Made by a program: the position numbers and the translations under genes
Origin: Haematococcus lacustris
Lineage: Eukaryota > Chlorophyta > Chlorophyceae > Chlamydomonadales > Haematococcaceae
Length of the DNA: 64,000 bases
NCBI GenBank assembly: GCA_030144725.1
Contig: JASKMD010000026.1
Coordinates: 5,559,140 to 5,623,139, forward strand
Direction: 5' to 3'
The notes under the pieces: generated by a model
Told to the model about the DNA's origin: nothing
What the model saw: the letters and a program-made list of their open reading frames with translations, nothing else
The model's database searches: none
Shown: in pieces, positions 9,501 through 20,597 of the stretch
Numbering within the stretch: the stretch's first letter is position 1
Layout of the letters: each line of letters opens with the position of its first letter

Positions 9501-12500
9501 AGGACAATTGCATATGCCTGTGATGGTCACTTGGTTGTCATGGGTCTTCTTGAAGTGCCTGCTGCCCCCTGCCTGCCTTGCTGGCGCAGGCTGCCGCTGA
9601 GAAGCAGACCAGCAAGAGCATCGACCCTGCGCTGTCTGGGCTGACCACCCCCTCCCCTATGGGGGGCACGCACTCCACTGTCAGCGATCTCACAGCCATT
9701 GGCGAGGGCCGTGGCACAGTGCTGGGCCTCAAGCTGGACCGCATGGCAGATAGTGTGACTGGGCAGACTGTCGTTGATCCCAAGGTGCGACCCGGGAGTG
9801 TGACCAGGGCAGTGTGACCAGGGCGGTGTGACCTGTGTTGTGTAATAGGCATGGGGCAGTGCATGGTGGCTAGGCACTGTGATCACTGTCTCACACATTG
9901 CAAAGGTATGTATGAGCGCCAAGGTAGCTGTTGGAGGGTGTCATGCTCACAGTCGGCGTGCATATAGTTGCAAGCTGTGCATGCTGCTTCCCTCCAGCCC
10001 TTGTCCCAATACCAGAGGCATTTGCACGCTTGCTTGCTCACCTGTTTGAAACTCACACACATCCCACACCTGACTGGCTGTCCCCCTCTGCTGCCGTCAG
10101 GGATACCTCACAGACTTGAAGTCCATGACTCTGAAGAGCGATGCCGACATCGCGGACATCAAGAAGGCACGGCTGCTGCTGAAGAGCGTCATTCAGACAA
10201 ACCCCAACCACGCCCCTGGCTGGGTGGCCATTGCCCGGTTGGAGGAGCTGGCAGGAAACTTGCTGGAGGCACGCAAAATGCTGCAGGAGGTGGGTGGCGT
10301 GGCATGGCATGCAGGAGGTGTCAGATCAATTGACAGTGCTGTGTTTGAAGAGTTGTATGAGTAAAGGAGTCAATGCCTGTTGATGGTATGCAACTGACCT
10401 GATGTCGACTCATGTGGGCTTGTTACTTGCAGCCTGGTTCTGGCTTGCTGCTCACTCTTGTGTGATGGGGTTGCTGGGTGCTGCTGTCGTCGCACCAGGC
10501 CTGTGAGCGCTGCCCTAAGAGTGAGGATGTGTGGCTCGAGGCCAGCCGAATGTATGCCAAGCAATCCAGAGAGAACGCAAAGGCAGTGTTGGCTAGGGGC
10601 GTCGGCCAGGTGAGCCAACTGCCTGCCAGCCTTCCACCTCTACATGCCCATGCAGCACTGCCCACATGCCTAGGGGTTCTCACGCAACATTACCTAAGTT
10701 TGCTGATGGCTTGTGTCTCGATGCAAATGCGTTCAGCATTGACTGTTTGTTTGCCAGTCTAGCTGTGCCATGCATTTGAACTGGTTAGTGGGTGATGTGG
10801 TTGAGGTGGTTGGGGCGGCTGCCCTGCAGATCCCTGACTCTGTGCGCCTGTGGACTGCAGCGGCTGCCCTGGAGACTGACAAGGTGGCGCAGCTGCGGGT
10901 GCTGAAGAAGGTGAGCCAGGCCTTGGTGCAGCCTGGATGCCTTTGCATCAAGACACAGGCCATCAGCAAATTTAGGTAACGTTGCGTGAGAACCCCTAGG
11001 CATTGGTGCAGCCTGGATGCCTATGAGCTCATCAGTCCACTGGGCCTGTGGAGGTCTTAGGAGAAGTGGCTCTTGAAGGACTGGGCAGAGGCGCTAGCTT
11101 CAGACACATCCTGTATAGCTTGAGTGTGAGGCGCAATGCAGACTGGTGCCGTGCCTTGACTTGATCTGATCCTAATCTTCATCCTGATCCTAAGTCCCAA
11201 CCCCCTGCTGCGGTATGGCTTTGCCTGCCTGCCCCATGCATGCCCTGCTCAGGCCCTGGAACGGGTGCCGTATTCTGTGTCGCTGTGGAAGGCCGCTATT
11301 GAGCTGGTGGATGTGGATGATGCCAAGGTGGGGTGGCATCCAGCACCTGTGCAGCAGGGACCAGCTGGGCAGGATACTATAGGAGTTGCACCAGGCCTGG
11401 ACCAGCAGCTGCTGTTCTTCTGCCCCTCATCTTTTCTGCCCTGAACCCTTGTTCCTCTTGATCCCCTATCTGTCTCATCTCTTGCTGCTACCCGCTGTCT
11501 CTTCTGAAAGGTCTGGAGAGCAGTGTCATTTGGTGTGGACAGAGACTGGCGTGTCAGGTTCATTTGTGTGGATGGGAGGACCGGTTCATGCTCTGTGGGC
11601 TATGCTTTGTGAGTCACACTGGGACCTGTGATGGTGGCTGCAGGTCATGCTGGACAGGGCGGTGGAGTGCTGTCCCAACCAGGTAGACCTCTGGCTGGCG
11701 CTGGCCCGGCTGGAAACTTACGACAATGCCAAGAAGGTGTGTGGGACTGAAGTCCCCAGATGCCTGCGCTTAGGCCCCCTGCTCCTAGCCCTGCCCCTCT
11801 TCCCCTCCTGCCCCCTAGTACCAGTACACCCTGAACAGCTGGGTCCTTTCAGTAGCAACCTATGAAGGCTAGTTATGAAAACTAGCGTCTGTGTCTGGGT
11901 CCTATCAGTACCAACCTCGAAGGATTCGTGTAAGGTAGAGGCTATGCACACACCTCCGCATGCTTTTGGCTCTGGTGTCACATCCCTGGCTGCTGCCCTG
12001 GTTGCTGTCCCAGTCGTGGCTTCATATTGGTGACGGTGTATTCCTTCGCATTCACCCCCTGCGCCTGCTTTGGCAGGTGCTGAACCGCGCTCGCAAGGCG
12101 CTGCCTGCGGAGCAGTCCATTTGGGTGACAGCAGCGCAGCTGGAGGAAGCAAATGGCAACGCAGACATGGCAGACAAGATTGTAACACGCGCCCTCAGGG
12201 TGGGTGGCTTAGGGCAAGACTTTAGTTGCGGAAGGGGATGGCAGTTAGCGACCCAGACATGGGAGTGAGAAGCAGTACAAGTCAATGCGCAAACTGCAAC
12301 AGGCAGTGATGTGTTTAGCGGGAGCAGTTGGTAGTAGTTATTCACTAGTGGTGTTTGCTAGAAGCACGCTTGCTGGTTGACTCTTTGCAGGCGCTGGAGT
12401 CTGTTGGGGTGGTTGTCACGCGTGAGTCCTGGATAGGCTTTGCAGAGCAGGCGGAGCGCACCAACATGGTGGCCACCTGTCGCGCGCTGGTGCGAGCCAT

Positions 12501-15500
12501 CGCGTTGTACCATATTGACGATGAAGACCGCGAAGCCACGCTTGTGGGAGATGCGGAGGAGGCTTTGAAGAAGCACCCGCCCTGTGTGGAGGTGTGCTGA
12601 CACACTACTTGCATGTCGACTTGCCTTACGTGCCTGCTGTTGAAGCACAGCACCGTCCTATGTTGCTCGTGCACCCTTAAGCATGCTGCCCTCAGCTTGC
12701 AGAGGTCACTAGGCTGCCAGGACCCCAGCATGCCTTCGTGGCACTGCCGCATACCCTGCTGCGTCACTGGGGAACACCACATTGCACAGCTGGTTCCATG
12801 TGCATCGCATGGCTCTTTTCACCCCTTGCATGCAGACCAGAGAAGAGGTGCACGCAGTGATATGCAAGTGGCCTGCTGGTGCAGGTGTCCAGGGTGCTGT
12901 ACGCCATAGCGTTGGAGAACTTCCCAGGCAAGGAAACCATCTGGCGGGCTGCCGCTCAGCTTGAGATGACGCACGGCACGCCTGCCCGGGTGGAGGAGCT
13001 GCTGATGCGTGCGGTCAAGTACTGCCCACAGGTGAGCCAATGTCCCTCTGCCATGGCCAGCTCAGGGTCGCTTATCACGACAGCCTGTAGCCCCAGCAGT
13101 GCCAGCTTGGGTGGCATTGGCAAGTCAGTGGTACATCTGCAGCCTGCTCTCCACTTGTCCAGCCCAGCCCAGCCCGCTCTGCCCAGCCTACCTCCTCAGC
13201 CATGCAGTTAACATGCTACCAGGCGGTCAAGGTTAAAATGATGGTCTGTGCAGCCTTGCCACGTACTGTGCTGCCCACCCTGCTCCAGGCTGAGGTGCTG
13301 TGGCTCATGGCTGCCAAGCACCGCTGGCGTGTGATGAATGACGTGCCCGGGGCCCGCCGCGTGCTGGAGGGCGCTTTTGAAGCCAACCCAGACAGCGAAG
13401 AGATCTGGCTAGCTGCTGTGAAGCTGGAGTTTGAGAATGACGAGGTGCCGCGTGCCAAGCTGCTCCTCAGCCGTGCCCGCATGGGCAACGCGGGGTCATA
13501 TGCCCGCGTGTGGATGAAGAGCGCGATTGTGGAGCGGCAGCTAGGCAATGACACGGAGGTGAGGCAGGCAGGGGAGACTGGCTGCTCATGAGGCGTTTTA
13601 TGACGGGTGTGTTGAAGGATTGTGGGACGGTCTGAGGCAGCTCCCTTGGCAGCTCCGCTGGCAAGCTTTCCTGGGACTAGCTAGAAGGACAAGGTAAATA
13701 CAGAGGATGAGGTCTACGTTTATGGTTGGCTTATTTCGCATGTCAGCATACCTGCATACCTACATACGGTACTGCCCGACCCTACATATGCTCAATTCTT
13801 GCCTTGAGTTCTGGCTGTCATAATCCAGGCCAGAAGGATATGACAGATACCAAGTATGAGCTGGACAAACAGCATGGCCCACGCTGCACCTGCATCATTC
13901 GCGATGGGACATTGCTCCATCATAATCAGGCTTGATGGCGTCCAATGTTTTCACCAGTGGCAAACAGCAGTGCAGAGAGGGTGGAGGCTGAGTGGTGTGT
14001 GCAGGAACGGGTGCTGCTGGAGGAGGGCATCCGCCGCTTCCCCACTTTTGAAAAGCTCTACCTGCAGCTGGGGCAGTTGGAGGAGCGCTTGGGTCGGTTG
14101 GAGGCAGCACGTGCAGCGTACAGGCGAGTAGTGTGCTAGTCCTAGCGGACATGCGTGTGAGCAGCATGCGGCCAGTGTGGTGTGCTGATCTTTGTGGCCT
14201 CTACTACTATCATGTGGCCAGTTCCATGTGCCATACAGCCAGGCCTAGCACTACCTGGGTTGTTGCATCAGTCAATGGTATCTGGGCACCCTCTCTGCCT
14301 ACCATTCAGTCTCACTGCTGATGTTGCGCCGAGCTCAATGTGAGGGATGGGCATCTGTGATGGTGGGTTGTGCGGTGTCATGGGACAACCCTGACATCCC
14401 ACGCTGTGCACTAGCTGTGCTCATTGCTGTGTGTGTTCATGACCACCACCGGGTCTGGGTCAGTATGTTGGGGTGTGATGAATCATGGTCCTGGCTACTG
14501 TTGCACGGCCAGACCAGGCCGGGCAACCAGGAACTCTTGGTCCTGGTCCTGGTCCTGTCCTGGTCCTGGTCCTGGTCCTGGTCCTGGTCCTGGTCCTGGT
14601 CCTGGTCCTGGTCCTGGTCCTGGTCCTGTACACAGTAAAGTGCCTAATTCCGGCCATTTCTTTGCCAAAACCGTCATAACTTCTCTACCACTGCTCCAAA
14701 GTGAATGAACTTCATATCACTGAGTAGGGCTTGGAACCTGCTGCTCAGCAGTAGCAAGCTCATGTCTGGTCTCCACAGGCTTGAAACAACACGGCCAAAA
14801 CTCTGACATACCCCCAAAATAGGGTGTTTCAAAACTAACTCTACCTAAATCTGGCCACTTGCAATACTCCCAACTTTGACTTAAACCCTACCCTGCATTT
14901 CAAGGCATGTATTCACCATGGGGTTGATCACCAAATGCAATAGGAATAGTTAAAGGAAGTTGTGTTGTGAGTCATAAGTTAAAGCATCACAGTGTGCCAC
15001 CCCCCCGTACACGCGAGCCCCTCCGCCATACTTAGCTGCCCTTGTGGAAACCTGCTCTTCCAGCTCCTGCCTGTTGTAGAACTGGTCTACTGCCCGGAAA
15101 TACAACGGAGGTTGCTCCTCCGCTGAGCGCCGAACAGCTGCATCCATCATATCGTTGGTCACAGTTAGGCGCTTCCATGGTGCTAGGGTCGCCATGCCCT
15201 TGCCACCTTGGATGGAGGCTTTTGCTGCTGCCAGCAGCTGCTCCTTGTTTGGGGGGTAAAGGCCCGTCTTGGCAAACGCACGCTTCAATGGCTCCCTGCT
15301 GAAGCCCACTGAGAAGTGGAGAGCGGAGTCAATCATGCTGATGCGTTGGGGCAATGTGGGCCGGAAACCTCCACTCCCGGCAAGTTGAGCTGCTCCGGAC
15401 ACGAGCTTCCCATGGCTGGCCTTCACACTGCTGAACAGCTGGTCCCAGGGCTGTAGAAAATGTGTGCATTGGCCAGGTAGGATCAGCAGGTCGAACCCCA

Positions 15501-18500
15501 AGGCTGCCGCAGTTCCCTTGGTGTCAGCACTGAACCGTGAGGCATGGCCGTCCAAAATCAGCAAAACGCGGTTCCTGATGCTGACCCCACCAGGTACCTG
15601 CTTGGCCATGCTGACCAGGAGCTTGGGGAATACGGAGCCATCCATCATGTGGGTCTTGGGCTTGAGGATGATGGCTGAATTAGGGAAAAAACGGACCCCA
15701 CCCAAGGCATTGGCTGTCAGCATGGTGCCGGCATTTATGTAGTTTGGCGCCAGCACCTGCCCATCAGCAGAGCCCCAAGCAACACAGGTAATGCTATGCT
15801 TAGGGTTGGCTGCAGCTGCCTGGAAGACATGCTTAGACCCAGTCTCAGCCAAAACCCTCTCGTTGCTTTGTGGCTGAAAACCTGTCTCGTCCGCGTTGAA
15901 CACCCGGTCAGGCCGCTCCAAGTATGTCTGCCGGCTGTTGCAGCGCTTCTGCAAGGCTGGCATGAGCTGTGTGTCATACCAATGTGTGAGAGCATGTTGG
16001 CTCTCAGCAGCAGCCCTTCGGGCCTTGGTCTGGGGGGAGGCTTTGCGCATTGACAAGCCATGCCTGCTCATGAAGGCGCTGATCCATTTGCTGCTGGGGC
16101 TTGCTTGAGGGAAGGGGTGTGGCAGGCCCTTGCTCACACGGACCTCACAGGCCCGCTGAACTGCTCCAAGGAGGTCCAATCTGGTCACCCCCCTACCCTG
16201 CGCTTGGGCCCCCTTGACAATGTTGACCAGCTGCAACTCCTCTGCCTCCGTCAGAGCTGTCGGTCTCCCCCTTTTAGCAACCCTACCCCCCCTATTGATA
16301 AAGTTACCGAGGGTGGAGCGGGGGACACCATGCTGTTTCGCCACTGCACGCACCGAAGGGCGCTTAGCCCCCCTCTTGTACTTGAAGAGGGCCTGAGCGG
16401 CGGCTGTGAGCATGCTAGCCCTGTGGCGTGCCCCGTTAGAAGCTTTGCTAGACCTCCTAGCGCGTGTGGCAGAAGCGGTGGTCATCTGAGCAGGGGCCGG
16501 AGACTGAGCTCTGCAAGTAGAAAACCCAATTTTTGCTACATGAGAAATATTCGAGCCAACATGACAAGCGCTGCCGCCGAACAGCCGCACATTTGACACA
16601 GCGCGCCGACTGTACCATCTATGTTACCTACCAAGGTATCTAGGAGCGTTGAGGAAGCTTCCTGAAACGCTCCTGGTAGTCGCGACCGGGCCTTAACTCC
16701 GGATGCGGGTAAAACCGGCGGTCCCGGCAGTGCTAGGATCTCTCCTCCCACAATGCGCAAACATAACGCGACCCGACAACCACCCTTGTAACTACCTAAC
16801 AATGCGATGCGCGGCAAAAAAACGGGGGCTTTCAGCGAAGAAACGAGAGAACACGAGGAACGGGGTGGCCAGAATTAGGCACTTTACTGTGTATCAGGAG
16901 GCTGGCGCTAATGCTGGTGCTGTGGTGCAGGGCCGGGGTGCTGCGCTGCATGGCCAGTGTGCCGCTGTGGCTGTCCTCCGCCTCCCTAGAGGAGCGGGCG
17001 GGCAACGTGGCCAAGGCTCGCGCGCTGCTGGAGCAGGTGTGAGGCCACATGGTGTGAAGCACCATGCTCCTCGCTGCACTGTAGATAGCTGTTGTGCAGA
17101 CCAGGGGCTGGATTGCCTGCATGCCTACTCCTCTACTTAAGGCCCACCCTTTGCTGTGGCCTGCCCTGCCTCTGTTTACCTCCCCCTCCATGCCGCACCC
17201 TTTTCCAACTTCATGCCCCGTGCATGCCTTGTGCGTGGCCCTCTACTGGAAGTGACCCTCTACTACAACAAGCGGTTCATGTAGTATGCTTTCTTTCACC
17301 TGTTCTTTTTTCCTGGCACACGCAAGCCTGCCTGGCCACCCAGCCCCTCTGCTTCTTGCAGCTGACAGGTGGCCGGTTGTGGCGCTGCGGTGCAGGCTCG
17401 GCTGCGCAACCCCAAGAAGGACACCTTGTGGCTGGCTGCAGTGCGCACTGAACAGCGAGCAGGCAATGAAAAGGCAGCGGAGGCCGTGCTGGCCAAGGCC
17501 CTGCAGGTGTGGGGGCACAGCAGCTTCCCGGTGCAGGGCTGCAGGGTCAGCAGCAGCAGCAGCAGCAGCTCACGGCATTTGCATTGCTGCAGTACACAAC
17601 TTGGACGCACACAACTAGGGGACGCTGGTTGCAGCGTAGCGCGTGGCAGGGACGCCTTCAGTGGTGAGCAGCAGACACGGTTCCCAGTGTCAGCAACAGC
17701 AGCAGCAGCAGCACTGGCAACACTGGCAATCAGTGAGATTGAGACCTGGTGGAGGTGGATGCCGGCTGACTGTGCGCAGGACTGCCCCACCAGTGGCCTG
17801 CTGCTGTCCGAGTCCATCCGTATGGCGCCCCGCCCAGCCCAGAAGGCTAAGAGCACGGATGCCCTGAAGAAGAATGCCAGCGACCCGTATGTGCTCGCCA
17901 CCATCGCGGAGCTGTTTTGGCGCAACCGTAAGGTGGACAACGCCCGCATGTGGTTCAAAAGGTGTGAGGCAGTGGTGGGCAGCGTCAGGGTGAGCATTAG
18001 CATGAGGACTCAGCGCCTGAGCTCCATGCATTAAGGCAGCAGGGATCGCCCACATGAGTTTGGAGGTATGAGTCACAGGGGCAGCAGTAGGGGCAGCTGT
18101 ATGGGAGCGAGGTTAGGAGGAGCAAATGTTGTACGGACCAGTGACCGAGCCGTTCAGGCCTATTGCATGCCTCACGCACTAAGGCAGCGGGGAAGTGTGG
18201 CAGGGTTGGATAGGTTGAGTGAATGGAAGGAGGAGCCAGGCCGGGGCATGCTGTCAGATAGGAGGGGCTACAGTTTGGCTGCTGTGGCCATGGTACGGTG
18301 CATGCGGGGCAGGCGGAGGTGTGCCGGGGCCACACTGCTGGTAGAGCCTCCAGCCACTGCGTGTCAGCTGTTGTGGTGCAGACGTTGGCTGGGGCGCCCC
18401 AGACCTAGCTGAGGGAGCCTCATGCACTACTTGTTGGGTGGGGTGGGGGGCCCACTCAGCTGTCCTGCAGACCTATTACACCACCAGGCAAGCCAGGGGG

Positions 18501-19474
18501 CGGGGCTTATCACCACCTCCTCGTCTGCCTTCAATGCGCAGGTCCCTGACGTCAGAGCCCAAGATTGGTGACCACTGGGCGGCCTGGTACCGGTTTGAGC
18601 TGCAGTTCGGCACGCCTGAGGGGGTGGCCCAGGTGAAGCTGTTGATTGAACAGCTGTGACGAGTTGTGTAAGTGGCTATAGCCTGTATCTTCTCCCGGGT
18701 CATGGCATGCTGACATGTGGCGCGCACACCAGTTGCACCTGTCTTATCATCAGTGCACCATGCATAGCAAGATGGTGTTATGTGGGCCCGAGCAAGCGCG
18801 GTGTTGATGCCGGGCATGGGTCAAGGGTTATGCAAGAATGCTGCGGTGTTGGCATTGTGGCTGTGAGTGCACACAGGTCAGGGTAGGATGAGGATTTGAA
18901 CCCCGGGTTGCAGAGACTTCACCAGGTGAGCTGCACTCTGAAGCTTGTGGTCCCCACTCCCATGCTTTCAGGTGATGGCTCAGTGTGTGGAATCGGAGCC
19001 CAACAGGGGTGAGGTGTGGAACAGGGTGGCCAAGCAGCCCAAGAACTCACATGACAAGTTCGATGCGTTGCTGAAAAAGGTGAGAGTGGTGCACTGTGGG
19101 TGGCTAGGGCAATGCATAATGGCCGCTGTGGCCTGTGTATCTGCAAGTTTTCAAGTGGCCTCGCTTACTCCTTATTTGCCCCAACACACTGTTCTAGTCC
19201 AGTAACGCTCAACAGTCAGGAACCGGACTGCTACCCAACAGCTGCTAGGTGCTTGTGCCTCAATGTGCACGTCACATGTGCCTTCATCTCCATGGGTGCA
19301 GTGTCCCTTGTTTGTCCCCAGGTGTCGCTGGAGCAGGCCGCTGCAGAAAAGGCGGCTGGTATGGCGCACATGCAGCTTAAAGTACCAGGGAAAACGTCTG
19401 AGGCTGCGGGGGTTAAGGAAGAACCGGATGTGAAGATGGAGGAGGGTGAGGTGGAGGAAGGGGAGGCGTTGTGA
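6567..19474 (+). CDS. Prp6/PRPF6 pre-mRNA splicing factor (U5 snRNP, tri-snRNP bridge), 22 exons
   Basis: Exons: 6567-6758, 7187-7241, 7708-7799, 8611-8712, 9140-9247, 9590-9784, 10101-10289, 10499-10609, 10830-10910, 11253-11327, 11644-11736, 12077-12199, 12391-12591, 12885-13031, 13289-13558, 14005-14123, 16931-17036, 17396-17506, 17780-17961, 18542-18632, 18972-19079, 19322-19474. Every junction keeps phase, giving 967 codons (human PRPF6 has 941). The N-terminus holds the PRP1_N signature ([21 protein letters not shown]) and the 'YDEDDKEAD' / 'DERR' block; the rest is HAT/TPR helical repeats (for example [29 protein letters not shown]). The family bridges U5 and U4/U6 in the tri-snRNP and acts in the nucleus. 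Intron 16 uses a GC donor (CAG|GCGAGT) and holds a pogo transposon; other introns hold CAC/CAT and CTGGTC repeats. The acidic C-terminus ([11 protein letters not shown]) is unconserved. A poorly conserved exon between the first two could be missed. Confidence 0.95.
8816..8945 (+). repeat. (CAC/CAT)n microsatellite in a Prp6 intron
   Basis: A run of CCA/CAT triplets, including a near-duplicate 'atcaacactgccttcgtcacc' unit. It lies in the intron between the 8611-8712 and 9140-9247 exons, so histidine-rich or threonine-rich frames through it are not coding. Confidence 0.85.
14538..14628 (+). repeat. (CTGGTC)n hexamer array next to the pogo insertion
   Basis: About 15 copies of a CTGGTC hexamer end directly at the left terminus of the pogo element. 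It is in the same Prp6 intron and non-coding. Confidence 0.9.
14631..16891 (-). mobile_element. Pogo/Tigger-like DNA transposon inside Prp6 intron 16
   Basis: Terminal inverted repeats of about 25 bp (cacagtaaagtgcctaattc at the left, its complement at the right) differ at one position and are flanked by TA on both sides (14629-14630, 16892-16893), the target duplication of the Tc1/mariner-pogo superfamily. The element is 2261 bp and carries one transposase frame on the minus strand, opposite to Prp6. Its right edge is only 39 bp from the Prp6 3' splice site; a branchpoint-like 'gctaatg' survives in that remaining space. Good TIRs and an open transposase suggest a recent and possibly active element. 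Confidence 0.93.
14950..16599 (-). CDS. Pogo-type transposase (HTH + DDE_1)
   Basis: 549 residues. A psq/CENP-B type helix-turn-helix occupies about 60-110 ([16 protein letters not shown], then an arginine-rich GRP motif), a second DNA-binding stretch about 120-185, and the catalytic domain from about 230. The three acidic residues are visible: D237 in NADETG, D350 in LILDGHAS and D386 in QPWDQLF, a DD35D spacing usual for pogo-like enzymes. The protein would bind the terminal repeats and catalyse cut-and-paste transposition into TA. The frame is uninterrupted and ends about 320 bp inside the left terminus. The first ATG is used; the first ~35 residues look unconserved, so the true start may be the Met near residue 39. 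Confidence 0.9.
   Translation of the reverse strand: MSNVRLFGGSACHVGSNISHVAKIGFSTCRAQSPAPAQMTTASATRARRSSKASNGARHRASMLTAAAQALFKYKRGAKRPSVRAVAKQHGVPRSTLGNFINRGGRVAKRGRPTALTEAEELQLVNIVKGAQAQGRGVTRLDLLGAVQRACEVRVSKGLPHPFPQASPSSKWISAFMSRHGLSMRKASPQTKARRAAAESQHALTHWYDTQLMPALQKRCNSRQTYLERPDRVFNADETGFQPQSNERVLAETGSKHVFQAAAANPKHSITCVAWGSADGQVLAPNYINAGTMLTANALGGVRFFPNSAIILKPKTHMMDGSVFPKLLVSMAKQVPGGVSIRNRVLLILDGHASRFSADTKGTAAALGFDLLILPGQCTHFLQPWDQLFSSVKASHGKLVSGAAQLAGSGGFRPTLPQRISMIDSALHFSVGFSREPLKRAFAKTGLYPPNKEQLLAAAKASIQGGKGMATLAPWKRLTVTNDMMDAAVRRSAEEQPPLYFRAVDQFYNRQELEEQVSTRAAKYGGGARVYGGVAHCDALTYDSQHNFL
18892..18933 (-). repeat. tRNA-like A/B box pair (possible SINE head)
   Basis: On the minus strand 'cagctcacctgg' resembles an A-box and 'ggttcaaatcc' is an exact B-box, about 30 bp apart, without an anticodon arm or pairing acceptor ends. 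It lies in the last-but-one Prp6 intron. This could be a decayed tRNA-derived SINE or chance; it is not a functional tRNA. Confidence 0.3.
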
Positions 19475-19879
19475 CGAAGCCAGCACACGGTGGTTAGACC
19501 ATGTATGTTAGGCTGCGAACAATTGGTGATATGACATGTATGGCACGCGATACCGTTAGTCGTCAAAACAAGCAAGACATTGATAAAACATACACCAGCT
19601 CCGTTGGTTGTTGTTTCCCGGTTTCTGACCAAAAGATGCTTCATGCATAGGACGTGGTAGGAGAGAAGACACTGAAGTTGCTGACGTGTACAGTTAACAG
19701 TGCTAGATCTAACAAGCAGCTGGGGGACCGGGTAGACGGGACGCTCCCACCTGGTGCAGACCTTGTGCTTACATCGCTTTATCCGCCAGCCGTGGAACTG
19801 CCTCACCGAAGTAAAAGAGGGCTATGACTGGCAGCCCAAGCAAAACTTATTCAACAAGGAACAACATGCTTGACTGTGG
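19475..19879. other. Prp6 3' flank; copy of a short C-terminal coding repeat
   Basis: No complete gene. On the minus strand, 19757-19820 reads IALFYFGEAVPRLADKAM-stop, and a close copy (IALFPFGEAVARLMDEAV-stop) lies at about 22555-22625. The shared stop and synonymous-looking differences suggest two copies of the end of a real protein-coding exon, gene unknown. Confidence 0.35.
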
Positions 19880-20047
19880 GTAATCTCACTCAGCTACTAC
19901 ACACAAGTTGTAGCATCCTCGGTCGCACCCTTGATGACTGCAAACCCCACTCTGGTGGCACTTTCCCAACAGACCACTGGGCACCTCATCAAAACTAACA
20001 GCATTATGCTTTGTAAGGCTAACAGCCTGTGTGAAACTACTAGGGTC
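19880..20047 (-). ncRNA. Fanzor family-2 right end, candidate guide-RNA region
   Basis: Directly 3' of the family-2 reading frame. It shares 'ggtgcccagtggtc', 'gccaccag-gtggggtttg' and 'tcatcaagggtgcgaccga' with the blocks at 33045-33205 and 44095-44215. Conservation between dispersed copies of a noncoding segment at the transposon right end is what a guide-RNA scaffold would show; RNA function is inferred. Confidence 0.4.
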
Positions 20048-20585
20048 TTATGCATTGTTGCGGGCCCGACCATCAATGCCCCGCCGGTACTCTGCAGCCC
20101 GGTGCAACCACTGCCTGCCTCTGGGCAGCCGGTCATTGACCCGCTTGTAGCCCTGCTGGTACTCCTTGCCAATGGGGGGCAGAGCCTCAAGGTCATCCCA
20201 TTGGCACAGCTCTATGGGGCGCTGCCTGCTCTCCCCAATGCGCTGCAGGTTCAGGCACCCGTTGGTGTCCCGGTCCAGCCAACTGCCCCATGGGGGGGCC
20301 TGGGATGGTGGGGCTGGGCCAGGTGCTGCAGGGAGGGGCTGGGCCTGGGCTGGGGGAGGGGGAGGTGGGGCCTGGGCGGGGGGGGCCTGGGCTGGGGGTG
20401 GGGGGAGGTCCTGGGCAGGGGTGGGGGGAGGTCCTGGGCAGGGGCAGGGGGGTCCTGGGCTGGGGGAGGGGGGGGGGCCTGGGCCTGGGCAGGGAAAGGT
20501 GGGGCCTGGGCTGGGGCAGGGGGCCGAGGGTTGGGCGGCACCTGATGGCACCACGACAGCCTTGCCTTTCCACCCACCCACCCAT
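20048..20585 (-). pseudogene. Fanzor family-2 C-terminal fragment
   Basis: Minus-strand frame: zinc-ribbon remnant with 'VVVPSGAAQPSAP', a long proline/alanine/glutamine linker (G-rich on the plus strand, 20290-20520), then RuvC-III 'WLDRDTNGCLNLQRIGES', then 'ELCQWDDLEALPPIGKEY' and a basic end 'RAAEYRRGIDG'. Family membership rests on the RuvC-III shape and shared layout with family 1. RuvC-I and RuvC-II are absent, so it is 5' truncated. The truncation point abuts the stop codon of the DUF6816-like gene. Confidence 0.7.
20290..20520 (+). repeat. G-rich minisatellite encoding the family-2 Fanzor linker
   Basis: Imperfect 'gggcctgggctgggggaggggg' units; on the minus strand they encode the proline/alanine linker between zinc ribbon and RuvC-III. 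A homologous array lies at 60740-60935. Confidence 0.8.
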
Positions 20586-20597
20586 ATGAGGGTGTTC

